This document shows positions 54,557-63,941 of a stretch of DNA of 64,000 bases, piece by piece (positions within the stretch are counted from its first letter, which is position 1; each line of letters opens with the position of its first letter). The notes under the pieces are model-generated. The model was not told the origin of the DNA, ran no database searches, and worked only from the letters and a program-made list of their open reading frames with translations. The position numbers and the translations under genes were made by a program. The stretch is from CAVWZH01 sp963765285. Its GTDB lineage: Bacteria > Acidobacteriota > Terriglobia > Terriglobales > Acidobacteriaceae. The stretch lies in contig CAVXVR010000002.1 of NCBI GenBank assembly GCA_963765285.1, positions 124,001 to 188,000 of the forward strand. The letters are read 5' to 3'.

Positions 54557-56113
54557 ATGAATCCGGACTCTCTCATCCGCACCGTGGAAGATTTCCTCGC
54601 CGCCGCTCACGATGCCGTGGTGATTGAGGATGGCGCAGTCGCATTCGATCTGGCGCGGACAAAATATTCCGTTTCCGGCGAATACAACAAGTGCCTGCTG
54701 CACCTCTGGTCATCGGAACGGAACGTGGTGCGGCGAGTCCTCGAAGTCGAGATTAAGAACGATGTATTGCGTCTCGCGGTGCAGCGGCTCGGGCAAAACA
54801 AGCCCACCAAGCTTGAAATCTGCCGCGAGCGCGACCGGCGCACACCCACCGCCAAGCGGGCTGCCCGGCTGGCCTATCACAGAACCCTGCAACGAATTCT
54901 GGAGCAGCAGTTTCCCCGATACACCATCGCTGAACTGCGAAGCTCGGTTGATCTGGAACGTTCTTTCGGGCCGATTTACTGTCGCGGGTTGCTGCAGCAG
55001 GGGCGTTCCGGATTCGCGGTCCTGGGTGTCAATGCGCAGGAAACGCAGGCCTCCATTGATGCGGCGCTCACCTTCGGTATTTTGTGGCTGGATGGGTGTC
55101 GTCAGGCGCAAGCCGGCAAGCTGACGATTGAAGGACTGAAGCTGTTCCTGCCGAAGGAAACCTCGGCCTTGACCCGTGAGCGCATGGCGCATCTGGCCCG
55201 TGAAGCAGCCAAATGGCAGTTGTATGAAATCGACGAGCGCGGGGAGGGCCTGCGCGAAATCGACTTATCCGATCGGGGCAATGTGAAAACCAGGCTGGTC
55301 CATTGGACCGACGAAGCGGAGGCACGAGAAAGATTTGCCGAGCCGATCACGCACGTCCGCGAGTTCATGCCGGAAGCCGAGGCGGCTGTGCTCTCCCCGG
55401 GCGAGATTGCGTTTCGCTGTCATGGGCTGGAATTCGCTCGGGCGCGAATTGCGCATGAGCCGGGATCGTTTCGCAGCACCGCGGAAATTGTGTTTGGAGT
55501 AGGCGCAGCCGAGAGGGTGTTATGCGAGCAGAATGCGGCAGATTTCGAGCGCCTGGTATCGAGCGTCGGCGAAGCTCGCCACGCCGGGGGGCCGCGCGAT
55601 CATTTCCTGTGGCGGATGCATCCGGAGCGCTGGCTCGAGTCGCTGGTCGTGAAGAACGTCACGGCGATCGACGAGCGCCTCGATCCGGCCTGCCAATATT
55701 CTCAGGTGCCGGCATTTTCTACATCAGACCGCGCCATGATCGACGTGCTTACCACAACCCGCGCGGGCAGGCTGGCGGTGGTCGAGTTGAAGGCCAACGA
55801 AGATATCCATCTTCCGTTGCAGGGATTGGATTACTGGTCGCGCGTGAAGTGGCATCAGGATCGCGGAGAATTTCTGCACTTTGGATATTTTTCGGGACGG
55901 GAACTCAGCGCGGACGATCCCCTGCTGTTTCTGGTCGCCCCGGCGCTGCATGTCCATCCCGCGACCGACACCTTGCTGCGTTATTTTTCGCCCGAAATCG
56001 AATGGGTACTGGTCGGGATTGACGAACGCTGGCGCGAAGGAGTGCGTGTCGTGTTTCGCAAGCGGCCAGCAAAGGACAATTCCTTACCCCGCGCACGGGA
56101 ATCACTCAGTTAG
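54557..56113 (+). CDS. Unknown protein with PD-(D/E)XK nuclease-like C-terminal motif
   Basis: A 518-residue soluble protein. Residues ~390-430 read SDRAMIDVLTTTRAGRLAVVELKANEDIHL, which fits the Asp...(E)-x-Lys core of PD-(D/E)XK nucleases (D in MIDVL, E-L-K in VVELK), followed by a Gln/Tyr helix (LQGLDYWSRVKWHQ). The N-terminal two thirds (EYNKCLLHLWSSERNVVRRVLE, TLQRILEQQFPRYTIAELRSS) are not recognised. No methyltransferase or helicase is adjacent, so it is not a simple restriction system. Function is open. Confidence 0.75.
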   Translation: MNPDSLIRTVEDFLAAAHDAVVIEDGAVAFDLARTKYSVSGEYNKCLLHLWSSERNVVRRVLEVEIKNDVLRLAVQRLGQNKPTKLEICRERDRRTPTAKRAARLAYHRTLQRILEQQFPRYTIAELRSSVDLERSFGPIYCRGLLQQGRSGFAVLGVNAQETQASIDAALTFGILWLDGCRQAQAGKLTIEGLKLFLPKETSALTRERMAHLAREAAKWQLYEIDERGEGLREIDLSDRGNVKTRLVHWTDEAEARERFAEPITHVREFMPEAEAAVLSPGEIAFRCHGLEFARARIAHEPGSFRSTAEIVFGVGAAERVLCEQNAADFERLVSSVGEARHAGGPRDHFLWRMHPERWLESLVVKNVTAIDERLDPACQYSQVPAFSTSDRAMIDVLTTTRAGRLAVVELKANEDIHLPLQGLDYWSRVKWHQDRGEFLHFGYFSGRELSADDPLLFLVAPALHVHPATDTLLRYFSPEIEWVLVGIDERWREGVRVVFRKRPAKDNSLPRARESLS

Positions 56114-56143
56114 CGTCTTAGATTTGAGAGCGAGCGGCGTTTT

Positions 56144-56633
56144 TCAGTCCGAAGCCCACGCCCCAATCAGCCGCCGCACATCCAAAATCTGCCCGATGTG
56201 ATAAGCATTGTGGTCGGCCAGCAGCAAGGCCTCCCGCAGAATGGTCTGGCCATCTCCCCAGGGAATGCGGGCGAACAGATCGGTCTTGGGATTCGCGACC
56301 AGCGCCTGCATGGCTTTCAGGTCTTTGCGAAAGTTCTGGATGCTCGCATTCCACGCGGCATTGCTAGGTGCCGCATCGGAACTCGGCCAATATCCGGACG
56401 GCCAGTCGGGTGAGACATGTTTCTTATTGCGGCTGAACTCAAGAATGTCCCGTTGGGCGAGGCGAAGGTGTTCGAGCAAGCTCCAGCAGGAGTGAGGCAG
56501 GCCGTTGGGCTTCTTGCCACGTAATTTCGGCGGGATTCCCTTGATCGCGTCCGTCAAACGTGACGTGAGCGCCGCCTTCCCCGAGGAGGTAGAGAACATG
56601 ATCGCGCAGTGCTTTGTCAGAGTTGGTTTTCAT
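56144..56633 (-). CDS. DinB-family protein (frameshifted in this sequence)
   Basis: About 162 residues of a DinB four-helix protein. The N-terminus MKTNSDKALRDHVLYLLGEGGAHVTFD is in one frame from the ATG at 56633; the rest, DAIKGIPPKLRGKKPNGLPHSCWSLLEHLRLAQRDILEF.. to LLADHNAYHIGQILDVRRLIGAW, is in the next. Removing one C of the pair at 56551-56552 joins them. The three metal His candidates are in SLLEHLRLAQ and ADHNAYHIGQ. Cytoplasmic, no signal peptide, unlike the DinB protein at 15085. Confidence 0.85.
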
Positions 56634-56658
56634 AAGCTCCCAGGGAATCGCGGTTCGT

Positions 56659-57132
56659 TTAGGCAGCGCCTTTCGCCGCGCTCTTCAAGTACGCCAGCAC
56701 TTCCTCCGCGTGCCCTTCAGCCTTCACTTTGGGGAAAATGTGCTTGATCTTGCCGTCAGGGCCGATGATGAAAGTCGTGCGCACCACTCCCATCACTTTT
56801 TTCCCGTACATATTCTTTTCCTGGATCACCCCATAGGCATTTCCCACTTTTTTCTCGAAGTCGCCCAGCAATGTAAATGGCAGATCATATTTTTCTTCAA
56901 ACTTCTTCTGATCTTTGGGCTGGTCGGGCGAAACACCAACAATCACAGCGCCGGTGTTCTGAATCTTGCGGTCGGTGGCGCGAAACTCGCAGGCCTCAAT
57001 CGTGCAACCTGGAGTATCCGCCCGGGGATAAAAATAGAGAACCACCGTCTTTCCCCGAAAATCCTTCAGTGACACTTCTTTACCGTTCTGGTCAGGCAAA
57101 GTGAAGTCGGGGGCTTTATCATTGATTTCCAT
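56659..57132 (-). CDS. bcp: Thioredoxin-dependent peroxiredoxin, BCP type
   Basis: A 157-residue peroxiredoxin that reduces peroxides. The peroxidatic Cys is in YPRADTPGCTIEACEFRA, and the resolving Cys five residues later is the BCP arrangement (C-x4-C). The protein opens MEINDKAPDFTLPDQNGKEVSLKDFRGKTVVLYF. ATG at 57132 has GGAGAC upstream; an upstream alternative adds 22 residues without homology. In contrast to the peroxiredoxin at 21855, this one uses ordinary cysteine. Confidence 0.95.
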   Translation of the reverse strand: MEINDKAPDFTLPDQNGKEVSLKDFRGKTVVLYFYPRADTPGCTIEACEFRATDRKIQNTGAVIVGVSPDQPKDQKKFEEKYDLPFTLLGDFEKKVGNAYGVIQEKNMYGKKVMGVVRTTFIIGPDGKIKHIFPKVKAEGHAEEVLAYLKSAAKGAA

Positions 57133-57146
57133 GGCAAGGTCTCCTG

Positions 57147-58475
57147 ATGCGAACTGGTGCAGACCCAAGTTATACCGCACCCTGCGGTGGGCCGTCATCT
57201 TCGGGGCTGCTGCCGGTCCTTGCCGGGGAGTCGCTCGGCCAGGTTGCCCGTCGCACTCCTGTAAGCAAAGGCCCGCGCGCCTTGGGACTGGTCGAGCTTC
57301 CTCCGGGCGGCGTACCGCGCTTGATTCCCATCACCGTCCTGTATGACGGCCAGTTTTACGATGCGGGCGCGTACAAGGCGGCGCCCGTCCCTATGGCGCT
57401 TGAAACCCAGACGGTTTATGAAGCCGTGAAAACTGGCGTCCCGCAGGGACTTTTCATTGTCACGGGTGCGATTCAGGTTAAAGACAATTGGGTCGGGCAA
57501 GGGAGCTGGCGACCCGCCGGATCGGAGCCCAAGGCGAAAAAAACCGCGGTGGCAGCGAAACCGCCGGAAGATGATCTCGACAAGCCGCCGGTGTTGCGGC
57601 ATGCGGATGCGGAAAAACCGAGTTCGCCTTCACCGGTCCCCTCGCCGCCCGCAGCTTCACCGCCGCCGGTTCCGGCCACGACGCCAGCGTCGGCACCTGC
57701 GCCGTCCCCCGCCCCCCCGCCATCAGCGCCCTCGCATGAAACCGACGACGACCATCCGGTGCTGCGCAGAGGCAAGCCCGAGCCCCGGCCCGAGCCGGAA
57801 GCGGAGACGCCGGTAACTGCTCCGGCGCAAACCACTTCGTCCAAGCCAGGTTTGCCTTCGGGGATTGCCCCGGCAAAGGCGCTTGAAGTCCAAATGATTC
57901 CCGCGATCTCCGACGCCAGCGGCCCTGAGGCGCGGCCCTACAGCTATAACCTCAAACCGGAAGAAGAACAAACTCTACGCAAGCAGATGCTCGCACTGGC
58001 GGCGAACGAGGTCCGCGCCCGCGATCAACAGTTGGCGGCGGAAACTATCGGGCCGGTCTCGGCCAATCCCAAACCACGTCCGGGGAAGACTGCGAAATTG
58101 CCTCAGCCGAATTTCGACGACGTGAGGTTTCAAGTGTTTGATCTCTCCAGCAGCAATGAACCGGTGCTGGTACTGAGCGCAAAGGCCAAGTTGCCGTCGG
58201 GTCCGGGTTCAACTCGTGCGCCGCTGCAGTACTTTGTCACTGTAGTTGCGCGACAAACCATCTATGGAGACCTTCACAAAGCGTTCTCCGCCATCACCGA
58301 CACGCAGCACCTCGATGTCCTGCCCCACGTAGAGTTGATCGATGCCGTGGATGGGGATGGCGACGGGCGTGGCGAGCTGCTGTTCCGCCAGACCTCCGAG
58401 GCGGGAACCGCCTACGTTTTGTACCGGGTAATCGGGGACCAGTTGTGGCCGCTATTTCAGAGCACGCCGCAGTAG
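57147..58475 (+). CDS. Pro/Ala-rich exported-looking protein of unknown function
   Basis: A ~440-residue protein. A globular N-terminal part (ALGLVELPPGGVPRLIPITVLYDGQFYDAGAYKAAPVPMALE) is followed by a long Pro/Ala/Ser-rich, clearly disordered region (~residues 145-240) and a C-terminal domain (NFDDVRFQVFDLSSSNEPVLVLSAKAKL.. to VDGDGDGRGELLFRQTSEAG). The stretch DAVDGDGDGRGELLF resembles a calcium-binding loop of FG-GAP type. The N-terminus is uncertain: a signal-peptide-like string (LRWAVIFGAAAG) lies in a neighbouring frame, so one more indel here is possible. Confidence 0.7.
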   Translation: MRTGADPSYTAPCGGPSSSGLLPVLAGESLGQVARRTPVSKGPRALGLVELPPGGVPRLIPITVLYDGQFYDAGAYKAAPVPMALETQTVYEAVKTGVPQGLFIVTGAIQVKDNWVGQGSWRPAGSEPKAKKTAVAAKPPEDDLDKPPVLRHADAEKPSSPSPVPSPPAASPPPVPATTPASAPAPSPAPPPSAPSHETDDDHPVLRRGKPEPRPEPEAETPVTAPAQTTSSKPGLPSGIAPAKALEVQMIPAISDASGPEARPYSYNLKPEEEQTLRKQMLALAANEVRARDQQLAAETIGPVSANPKPRPGKTAKLPQPNFDDVRFQVFDLSSSNEPVLVLSAKAKLPSGPGSTRAPLQYFVTVVARQTIYGDLHKAFSAITDTQHLDVLPHVELIDAVDGDGDGRGELLFRQTSEAGTAYVLYRVIGDQLWPLFQSTPQ

Positions 58476-58560
58476 GCTTACTGGTGTGGTCGCGGGCGCC
58501 TCGCCCGCGAGGGGAGAATTCGTTGGTATTGGGCGGGTCAAAGACCCGCCTCTACACGGG

Positions 58561-59259
58561 TTATCTCTGCGTCATCACCAGTTCGCCGTTTTCCACCTTG
58601 ATGCCACCGACATTGTCCGGCAGCTTCAGCCGGTCGCGCTGCTCGTTGAGCTTTTTCTGCAGCGCGTCGTTGACCAGTGACACTGGAATACTCAAATCAC
58701 CCACTTTAAATTCTGTAGGGTCGAAGGTGGCATAGCCGTTCTGCGAACCCAAATGCCCGGCAAGCGTGACGTAGACATCCTTCCCGCCAAGATTTGCGAC
58801 AAACTGTCCCCGCGCGATGTCACCTTCAAACGTCACTTGATAGTCCTTGATGTCGGGCGTTCCGGCGGCGAAAGGCGAGTCAGCGGAGGACGGCACAGAA
58901 GTCGGTAACCCGGGTGCAGGTTGCGGAGGTGTCTGTGCGGATGCTGAGGGCAATGAAGGCGAAGCCGATGCTGCTCCAGAAACCTGCGCCGTAGCTAGTG
59001 GGATCGCGCCGGCGGCCTGGGCCATCGCAGCTCGAATCTCATCGGCCGTGACCCGAACTTCGGCGGGAGGCTGACCCGGTTCCTTGGGCTGCTCCAGTTG
59101 CTCCACCTTGGCCTCAAAAGACTGCACGTTGGCCGCCGCGTTCGCCAAGGGCTGTGGAGGCGCCACCGGAGCGGGCTTTTTCAGCACCAGAACAATCGCA
59201 ACCACCGACGACAACAGCGTCGCAATACTGATAATTCGATCCAACTTCCATTTCTTCAT
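58561..59259 (-). CDS. Membrane-anchored hypothetical protein
   Basis: A 232-residue protein with an N-terminal membrane helix (IISIATLLSSVVAIVLVL), a Pro/Ala/Ser-rich linker and a C-terminal domain (YQVTFEGDIARGQFVANLGGKDVYVTLAGHLGSQNGYATFDPTEFKVGDLSIPVSLVNDALQKKL). The last domain reads like a surface-exposed beta domain common in Acidobacteriota. No function known. The start is an ATG followed by a basic tail (KKWKLDR), consistent with membrane orientation inside-out. Confidence 0.75.
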   Translation of the reverse strand: MKKWKLDRIISIATLLSSVVAIVLVLKKPAPVAPPQPLANAAANVQSFEAKVEQLEQPKEPGQPPAEVRVTADEIRAAMAQAAGAIPLATAQVSGAASASPSLPSASAQTPPQPAPGLPTSVPSSADSPFAAGTPDIKDYQVTFEGDIARGQFVANLGGKDVYVTLAGHLGSQNGYATFDPTEFKVGDLSIPVSLVNDALQKKLNEQRDRLKLPDNVGGIKVENGELVMTQR

Positions 59260-59350
59260 GCCTAGGTTTCCCCAAGCTAAATGTTATCGGGAAGCGGTCG
59301 GGAACCTCAGATGACGGAAGTCACTGGCCGGGAGGGTTACGACGAACAGA

Positions 59351-60835
59351 TTAACCATCCAACTTCTTCGCCAGCAACTCATTCACCAACTGCGGATTGG
59401 CCTGCCCTTTAGACACCTTCATGACCTGCCCAACAAAAAACCCAATCACTGTCTTCTTTCCCCCGCGATACTGCTCCACTTGTTTAGGGTTGGCCGCGAT
59501 CAACTCATCGATAACTTTCTCCAGCGCAGACGTATCCGTCGACTGCTGCGGCCGTCCCTCTTCTTCATACACCGCGGTGAAATCTTTCCCGCGCCCGAAG
59601 CTGAGATCATAAAGATCTTTAAGCATCTTGCCCGAGATCGCGCCACTTTCCACCAGGTCCGCCGAAGCCGCCACTCCATTCATCGAAATCGGCGATTGCT
59701 CGATTTCGAGGCCCTTGGCTTTCAATCTCCCCATCAGCTCGCCCTGCACCAGATTGGCCACTCGCTTCGGACTCTTCGCCGCTCTCGCCGCCGCCTCAAA
59801 CTGATCGGCCAACGCCTTGGAGAAAGTCAGCACCTGCGCGTCATATTCCGTGATTCCATACTCGGCCACAAACCGCTTGCGCCGCGCCTCCGGAAGTTCC
59901 GGCAGAGAACCGCGAATTTCTGCCTGCCACTTCTCATCCACAACCAGCGGCAATAAATCCGGCTCAGGGAAATACCGGTAATCGTGTGCCTGCTCTTTCG
60001 AACGCATACCGTAAGTCTTCCCTTCATTCGAGTTGTACAGCCGGGTCTCCTGCGTAACTTTCCCGCCCGATTCAATCAGATCAATCTGCCGCGCAATCTC
60101 ATACGTCAAAGCCTCGCGAATAAAACGAAACGAATTGACGTTCTTGACTTCCGTTTTCGTCCCAAATTCTTTCTGCCCCCTCGGGCGCACGCTCACATTG
60201 GCATCGCAGCGCAGCGATCCTTCCTCCATATTGCAATCGCTGACCCCGGTGTACAGAACGATCTCCTTCAACCGCGTCAAATATTCGTGCGCCTCATCGG
60301 GAGAAGAAATATCCGGCTCGCTGACGATCTCAATCAGCGGCACTCCCGACCGGTTCAGATCGATTGCAGTCTTGTCGCCCGCGTCGGCGAAACCCTCATG
60401 CAGGCTCTTGCCCGCATCTTCTTCCAGATGCACGCGGGTAATCCCGATCCGTTTCAAACCAGCCCCAACTTTGATCTCAATGAATCCGTGCTCAGCCAGC
60501 GGCTTGTCATACTGCGAAATCTGGTAACCCTTGGGCAGGTCAGGATAGAAATAATTCTTGCGCGCAAAAATCGACGTCTCGTTGATCTGGCAATTCAGCG
60601 CCATTGCCGCCAGCGTGGCAAACTCCACCGCCTTGCGGTTCAGTACCGGCAGCGCTCCCGGCAACCCCAGGCACACCGGACAGACATGAGTATTCGGCGC
60701 CGCCCCAAATCGCGTCGAGCACGAACAGAAAATCTTGCTCACCGTCAGCAGCTGCACGTGGACTTCAAGTCCAATCACCGGCTCATACTTCGAGCCCACC
60801 GCAGCCGACGTGTCCGGCGTCGTGACCATGACCAA
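59351..60835 (-). CDS. gatB: Aspartyl/glutamyl-tRNA amidotransferase subunit B
   Basis: GatB, with GatA and GatC, converts Glu-tRNA(Gln) and Asp-tRNA(Asn) to the amides. The 494-residue protein opens EPVIGLEVHVQLLT, has the zinc site CSCSTRFG..HVCPVCLGLPG, and then ARKNYFYPDLPKGYQISQYD, EEDAGKSLHEG, RSGVPLIEIVSEPD and MEEGSLRCDANVSVRP, with the C-terminal YqeY-like tail domain. Transcribed alone here; GatA and GatC are not in the window. Confidence 0.97.
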   Translation of the reverse strand: MVMVTTPDTSAAVGSKYEPVIGLEVHVQLLTVSKIFCSCSTRFGAAPNTHVCPVCLGLPGALPVLNRKAVEFATLAAMALNCQINETSIFARKNYFYPDLPKGYQISQYDKPLAEHGFIEIKVGAGLKRIGITRVHLEEDAGKSLHEGFADAGDKTAIDLNRSGVPLIEIVSEPDISSPDEAHEYLTRLKEIVLYTGVSDCNMEEGSLRCDANVSVRPRGQKEFGTKTEVKNVNSFRFIREALTYEIARQIDLIESGGKVTQETRLYNSNEGKTYGMRSKEQAHDYRYFPEPDLLPLVVDEKWQAEIRGSLPELPEARRKRFVAEYGITEYDAQVLTFSKALADQFEAAARAAKSPKRVANLVQGELMGRLKAKGLEIEQSPISMNGVAASADLVESGAISGKMLKDLYDLSFGRGKDFTAVYEEEGRPQQSTDTSALEKVIDELIAANPKQVEQYRGGKKTVIGFFVGQVMKVSKGQANPQLVNELLAKKLDG

Positions 60836-60890
60836 TGATTATAAGGGGTTTCGAAAACAGTGCAGCCGGCCAGAAACTGGCAGTCCCAGA

Positions 60891-61541
60891 TCACTCCAGC
60901 GGAATCTCAAAATACATCAACTCCGTGCCTTTCGCATCGCGTACGCCCGTGAGATAAAAGTGCGCCCCAGCCAGCGGAGCCGACATGTCCGATACATCGA
61001 AAAACAAAAATCCCACCTGCGTGCCATGCGGCTCGACCGCCCTGGCCACAAAGATCGCTCTCTCAATTTCGTCGCGTGCCTGCTTGCTCACCGCGCCCTT
61101 CACTTTTTTCGTAGGAATCGGAATCGGCACCGGGTAGTGCTTGTCATTGGGCGACGGCCGCGAGAGCCGCCGTTCAATGTCATCCTCCACGGCCGGCGAA
61201 AGCTTGCTGCGGTCTGCCGTCACCAGTTGAGCCTTCATCCCGGCCAGTTCAACCGGCTGGTCGCCATTGTTGGCCACCACCAGCAAAATCGGCAAAAACC
61301 CCAGTTCGCGGTAGTTCACCGAGAAGATCGCAGCCTTATCCGCCTTGTCATACGGGTCGAGCGCCACTGTAACCGATTCCTTCGAGTGTTCATCATGCGC
61401 CGGATAGGCGGTCGCGGCTCGCGGCGTCGGCATGACGAACTCCTTCCCCGCCAGCGCCATGATCGGAACCAACAACGGCACCGCGGCGAGCGCGCCTCGC
61501 TTACACCATCTTCTCCACTTCACTAACTGCATGTGCCCCAT
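60891..61541 (-). CDS. Exported hypothetical protein
   Basis: A 216-residue protein with a basic N-terminus and hydrophobic signal/anchor (GALAAVPLLVPIMALAG). The mature part contains ESVTVALDPYDKADKAAIFSV, LPILLVVANNGDQPVELAGMKAQL and GTQVGFLFFDVSDMSAPLAGAHFYLTGVRDAKG. These beta-rich stretches suggest an extracytoplasmic Ig-like fold. No family recognised. An ATG three codons downstream (61532) is an equally good start. Confidence 0.72.
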   Translation of the reverse strand: MGHMQLVKWRRWCKRGALAAVPLLVPIMALAGKEFVMPTPRAATAYPAHDEHSKESVTVALDPYDKADKAAIFSVNYRELGFLPILLVVANNGDQPVELAGMKAQLVTADRSKLSPAVEDDIERRLSRPSPNDKHYPVPIPIPTKKVKGAVSKQARDEIERAIFVARAVEPHGTQVGFLFFDVSDMSAPLAGAHFYLTGVRDAKGTELMYFEIPLE

Positions 61542-61622
61542 GACGGTTGATTATAGGATGCCTCCAGCCTTCCCGCCGGGTGCCTGAAGCAGCACCCGAC
61601 CAGTTAGAATGTTCTCTCCCCC

Positions 61623-62939
61623 ATGTACCTGGTTTACAGCGTGCTGCTCGCCGCCGGATTGCTCATCAGCCTGCCCTACTGGCTGGTGCAAATGCTCCGC
61701 CACGGCAAGTACCACGAGGGGTTGCGCGCTCGCCTGGGAAAAGTACCCTCAGGACTGGCCACCAACCGTCCCACCATCTGGGTGCACGCCGTCTCGCTCG
61801 GCGAAGTGCTGGCGGTCAGCGGGCTGGTAAAGCAGCTTCAACTTCGTTTCCCGGATCACCGGATTGTGGTCTCCACCACCACCGCCACCGGACAGAAACT
61901 TGCCCGCAAGCGATTCGGAGACGACGCTTTCTACTTCCCTCTGGATTTCGCCTTTGCCATCCGCCCCTATCTGCGCACCCTGAAGCCGGAGTTAGTTATC
62001 CTGGCCGAGACCGAATTCTGGCCCAATTTCCTCCGTCTCGCAAAAGAAAGCGGCGCGCGCATCGCCGTCGTTAACGGACGCATCTCTGATCGCTCGTGGC
62101 CCGGATATCGACGCTTGCGGCGCTGGCTTGCGCCGGTGCTGAAAAATATTGACCTGTTTCTCGTCCAAACCGGAACCGACGCCGATAGACTGAAAGATAT
62201 TGGCGCAAATCCCCAGCGCGTCCAGGTCGCCGGTAATCTGAAGTTTGACGTGGAAGCCCCGGCGATTCCCTCCGTGGTCGCCAGTCTGCGTTCTGCATTC
62301 CAGCAATCCGGCGCTGGCCCGGTCGTCGTCTGCGGCAGCACCGCCGATGGAGAAGAGCCCGTCCTGATCCAGGCGTTTGTCAACGTCCTGGCCAGCCATC
62401 CCCGCGCCGTCATGGTGCTGGCGCCGCGCCATCCGGAGCGCTTCGCCGCCGTGGCTCAATTGCTCGAGCAGTTGGGCATTCGCCACTGGAAGCGTTCGCT
62501 GTGGAGTGGCGAAGCGATTTCGGGCGGCGTGTTGCTGCTCGATACCGTCGGCGAGCTGGCTTCGCTTTATTCGCTGGCCGACGTTGCTTTCGTAGGCGGC
62601 AGTCTCGTCCCTCGCGGGGGCCACAACATCATCGAGCCCGCCCAGCATGGTATAGCCATCATCACCGGCAATCACACCGAAAATTTCCGGGATATCGTCG
62701 GGCTGTTTCAGTCCCGCGACGCCGTCCGCATCACCGGCCCGGCAGAGTATCCTCTGGTGCTGATGGAACTCCTCTCCCATGAGAATGATCGCCTGGCACT
62801 GGGCGGGAGGGCTGCGGAAACCTGGCGCTCACAAATGGGCGCGACCGCGCGCATCTTGGATGCTTTGGAAAAACTTCTGGCTTCGGACTCCGTCAGCCAG
62901 TCCCCGCCAGCTACCGTCGCGCCAACCCACAGCCGATGA
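61623..62939 (+). CDS. waaA: 3-deoxy-D-manno-octulosonic acid transferase
   Basis: WaaA (KdtA) adds KDO to the lipid A precursor at the inner membrane. The 438-residue protein has an N-terminal hydrophobic segment (MYLVYSVLLAAGLLISLPYW) and the family blocks WVHAVSLGEVLAV, TTTTATGQKLA-like VVSTTTATGQKLA, ETEFWPNFL, NGRISDRSWPGY, GNLKFD, HPERF and GGSLVPRGGHNIIEPA. It overlaps lpxK by four bases, so the two lipid A/core steps are coupled. Confidence 0.96.
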   Translation: MYLVYSVLLAAGLLISLPYWLVQMLRHGKYHEGLRARLGKVPSGLATNRPTIWVHAVSLGEVLAVSGLVKQLQLRFPDHRIVVSTTTATGQKLARKRFGDDAFYFPLDFAFAIRPYLRTLKPELVILAETEFWPNFLRLAKESGARIAVVNGRISDRSWPGYRRLRRWLAPVLKNIDLFLVQTGTDADRLKDIGANPQRVQVAGNLKFDVEAPAIPSVVASLRSAFQQSGAGPVVVCGSTADGEEPVLIQAFVNVLASHPRAVMVLAPRHPERFAAVAQLLEQLGIRHWKRSLWSGEAISGGVLLLDTVGELASLYSLADVAFVGGSLVPRGGHNIIEPAQHGIAIITGNHTENFRDIVGLFQSRDAVRITGPAEYPLVLMELLSHENDRLALGGRAAETWRSQMGATARILDALEKLLASDSVSQSPPATVAPTHSR

Positions 62940-63880
62940 GCGTACTCAGCTCCATTTTCGGCATGGGCGTCAGGGCACGCAATGCGTTCTATGACCGCGG
63001 CCTGCCGGCAACTGTTAGGCTTCAGGGCCCGGTCGTCAGCATTGGCAATCTGTCGGTTGGGGGCTCCGGGAAAACGCCGTTTGTCCTGTTGCTGGGCGAG
63101 TTGTTCCGGGCACGTGGGGTGAAGTTTGATATTCTCTCCCGCGGTTACGGGCGCAAGACCAAAGGTGTTTTGCTGGTCGATCCCGCCGGATCCCCCGGCG
63201 ATTTTGGCGACGAACCGCTGCTCCTGGCGCGCCGTCTCAATGTCGTAGTCGTGGTGGGCGAAGACCGTGGGCGCGCCGGCGTTTTTGCCGAGGAAAGATT
63301 CGGCCCACAGCTCCACTTGTTGGATGATGGTTTCCAGCATCGTGGCCTGGCCCGCGATTTTGATATTGTCCTGGTGACGCCGGAAGACGCCCGCGACCGC
63401 TTGCTTCCCGCCGGCCGTTTGCGCGAGCCCTTGACGGCCCTGCGCCGCGCCGACGCCATCGTGCTGGTCAGCGGAGCTTCGCCGGATTCTTTTCCCGTCG
63501 ATGGAAAGCTGGTGTGGCGGGCGCGGCGTGGCATTGTTCCGAGGAATGTTCCCGACAGGCCACTGGTCTTCTGCGGCATCGCCCGGCCGAAGAATTTCCT
63601 GCTGCAACTGCGGGCCGCCGGGATCGAACCGGTTGCAGAAGCTTTTTACCGTGATCATCACGCTTACACGGAACGAGACGTTCAGGATTTGCTTAACCTG
63701 GGCAAGCGGAGCGAGGCCGCCGGATTCGTGACCACGGAGAAAGACGCCATCAACCTGGGCGGCTATCTTTCCGCTCTGGCGCCTTTGTCCGTCGTTCCCG
63801 TCACTATGGAACTTGCCGGTGCGGCAGCCTGCGTGGACGCGATGTTCGCCAGGATCGAGGAACGAAAACGCAAAGCGTGA
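62936..63880 (+). CDS. lpxK: Tetraacyldisaccharide 4'-kinase
   Basis: LpxK phosphorylates the 4' position of the lipid A disaccharide, the step before KDO addition. The P-loop VVSIGNLSVGGSGKTPFVLLL is intact, with ILSRGYGRKTKG, LLDDGFQHRGLARDFDIVLV and TTEKDAINL near the C-terminus. 314 residues, typical length. It overlaps waaA in ATGA, a common acidobacterial and bacterial pairing. Confidence 0.95.
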   Translation: MSVLSSIFGMGVRARNAFYDRGLPATVRLQGPVVSIGNLSVGGSGKTPFVLLLGELFRARGVKFDILSRGYGRKTKGVLLVDPAGSPGDFGDEPLLLARRLNVVVVVGEDRGRAGVFAEERFGPQLHLLDDGFQHRGLARDFDIVLVTPEDARDRLLPAGRLREPLTALRRADAIVLVSGASPDSFPVDGKLVWRARRGIVPRNVPDRPLVFCGIARPKNFLLQLRAAGIEPVAEAFYRDHHAYTERDVQDLLNLGKRSEAAGFVTTEKDAINLGGYLSALAPLSVVPVTMELAGAAACVDAMFARIEERKRKA

Positions 63881-63941
63881 GAAAATCAAACACTGGCCAC
63901 GGGCGGCGGCGCAGACTAGGAATCAAGAACTAAGAATTAAG

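Noticed and set aside
56659..57132. Sec in the second peroxiredoxin.
   Set aside because: The BCP-type gene has an ordinary Cys codon in PGCTIEAC.
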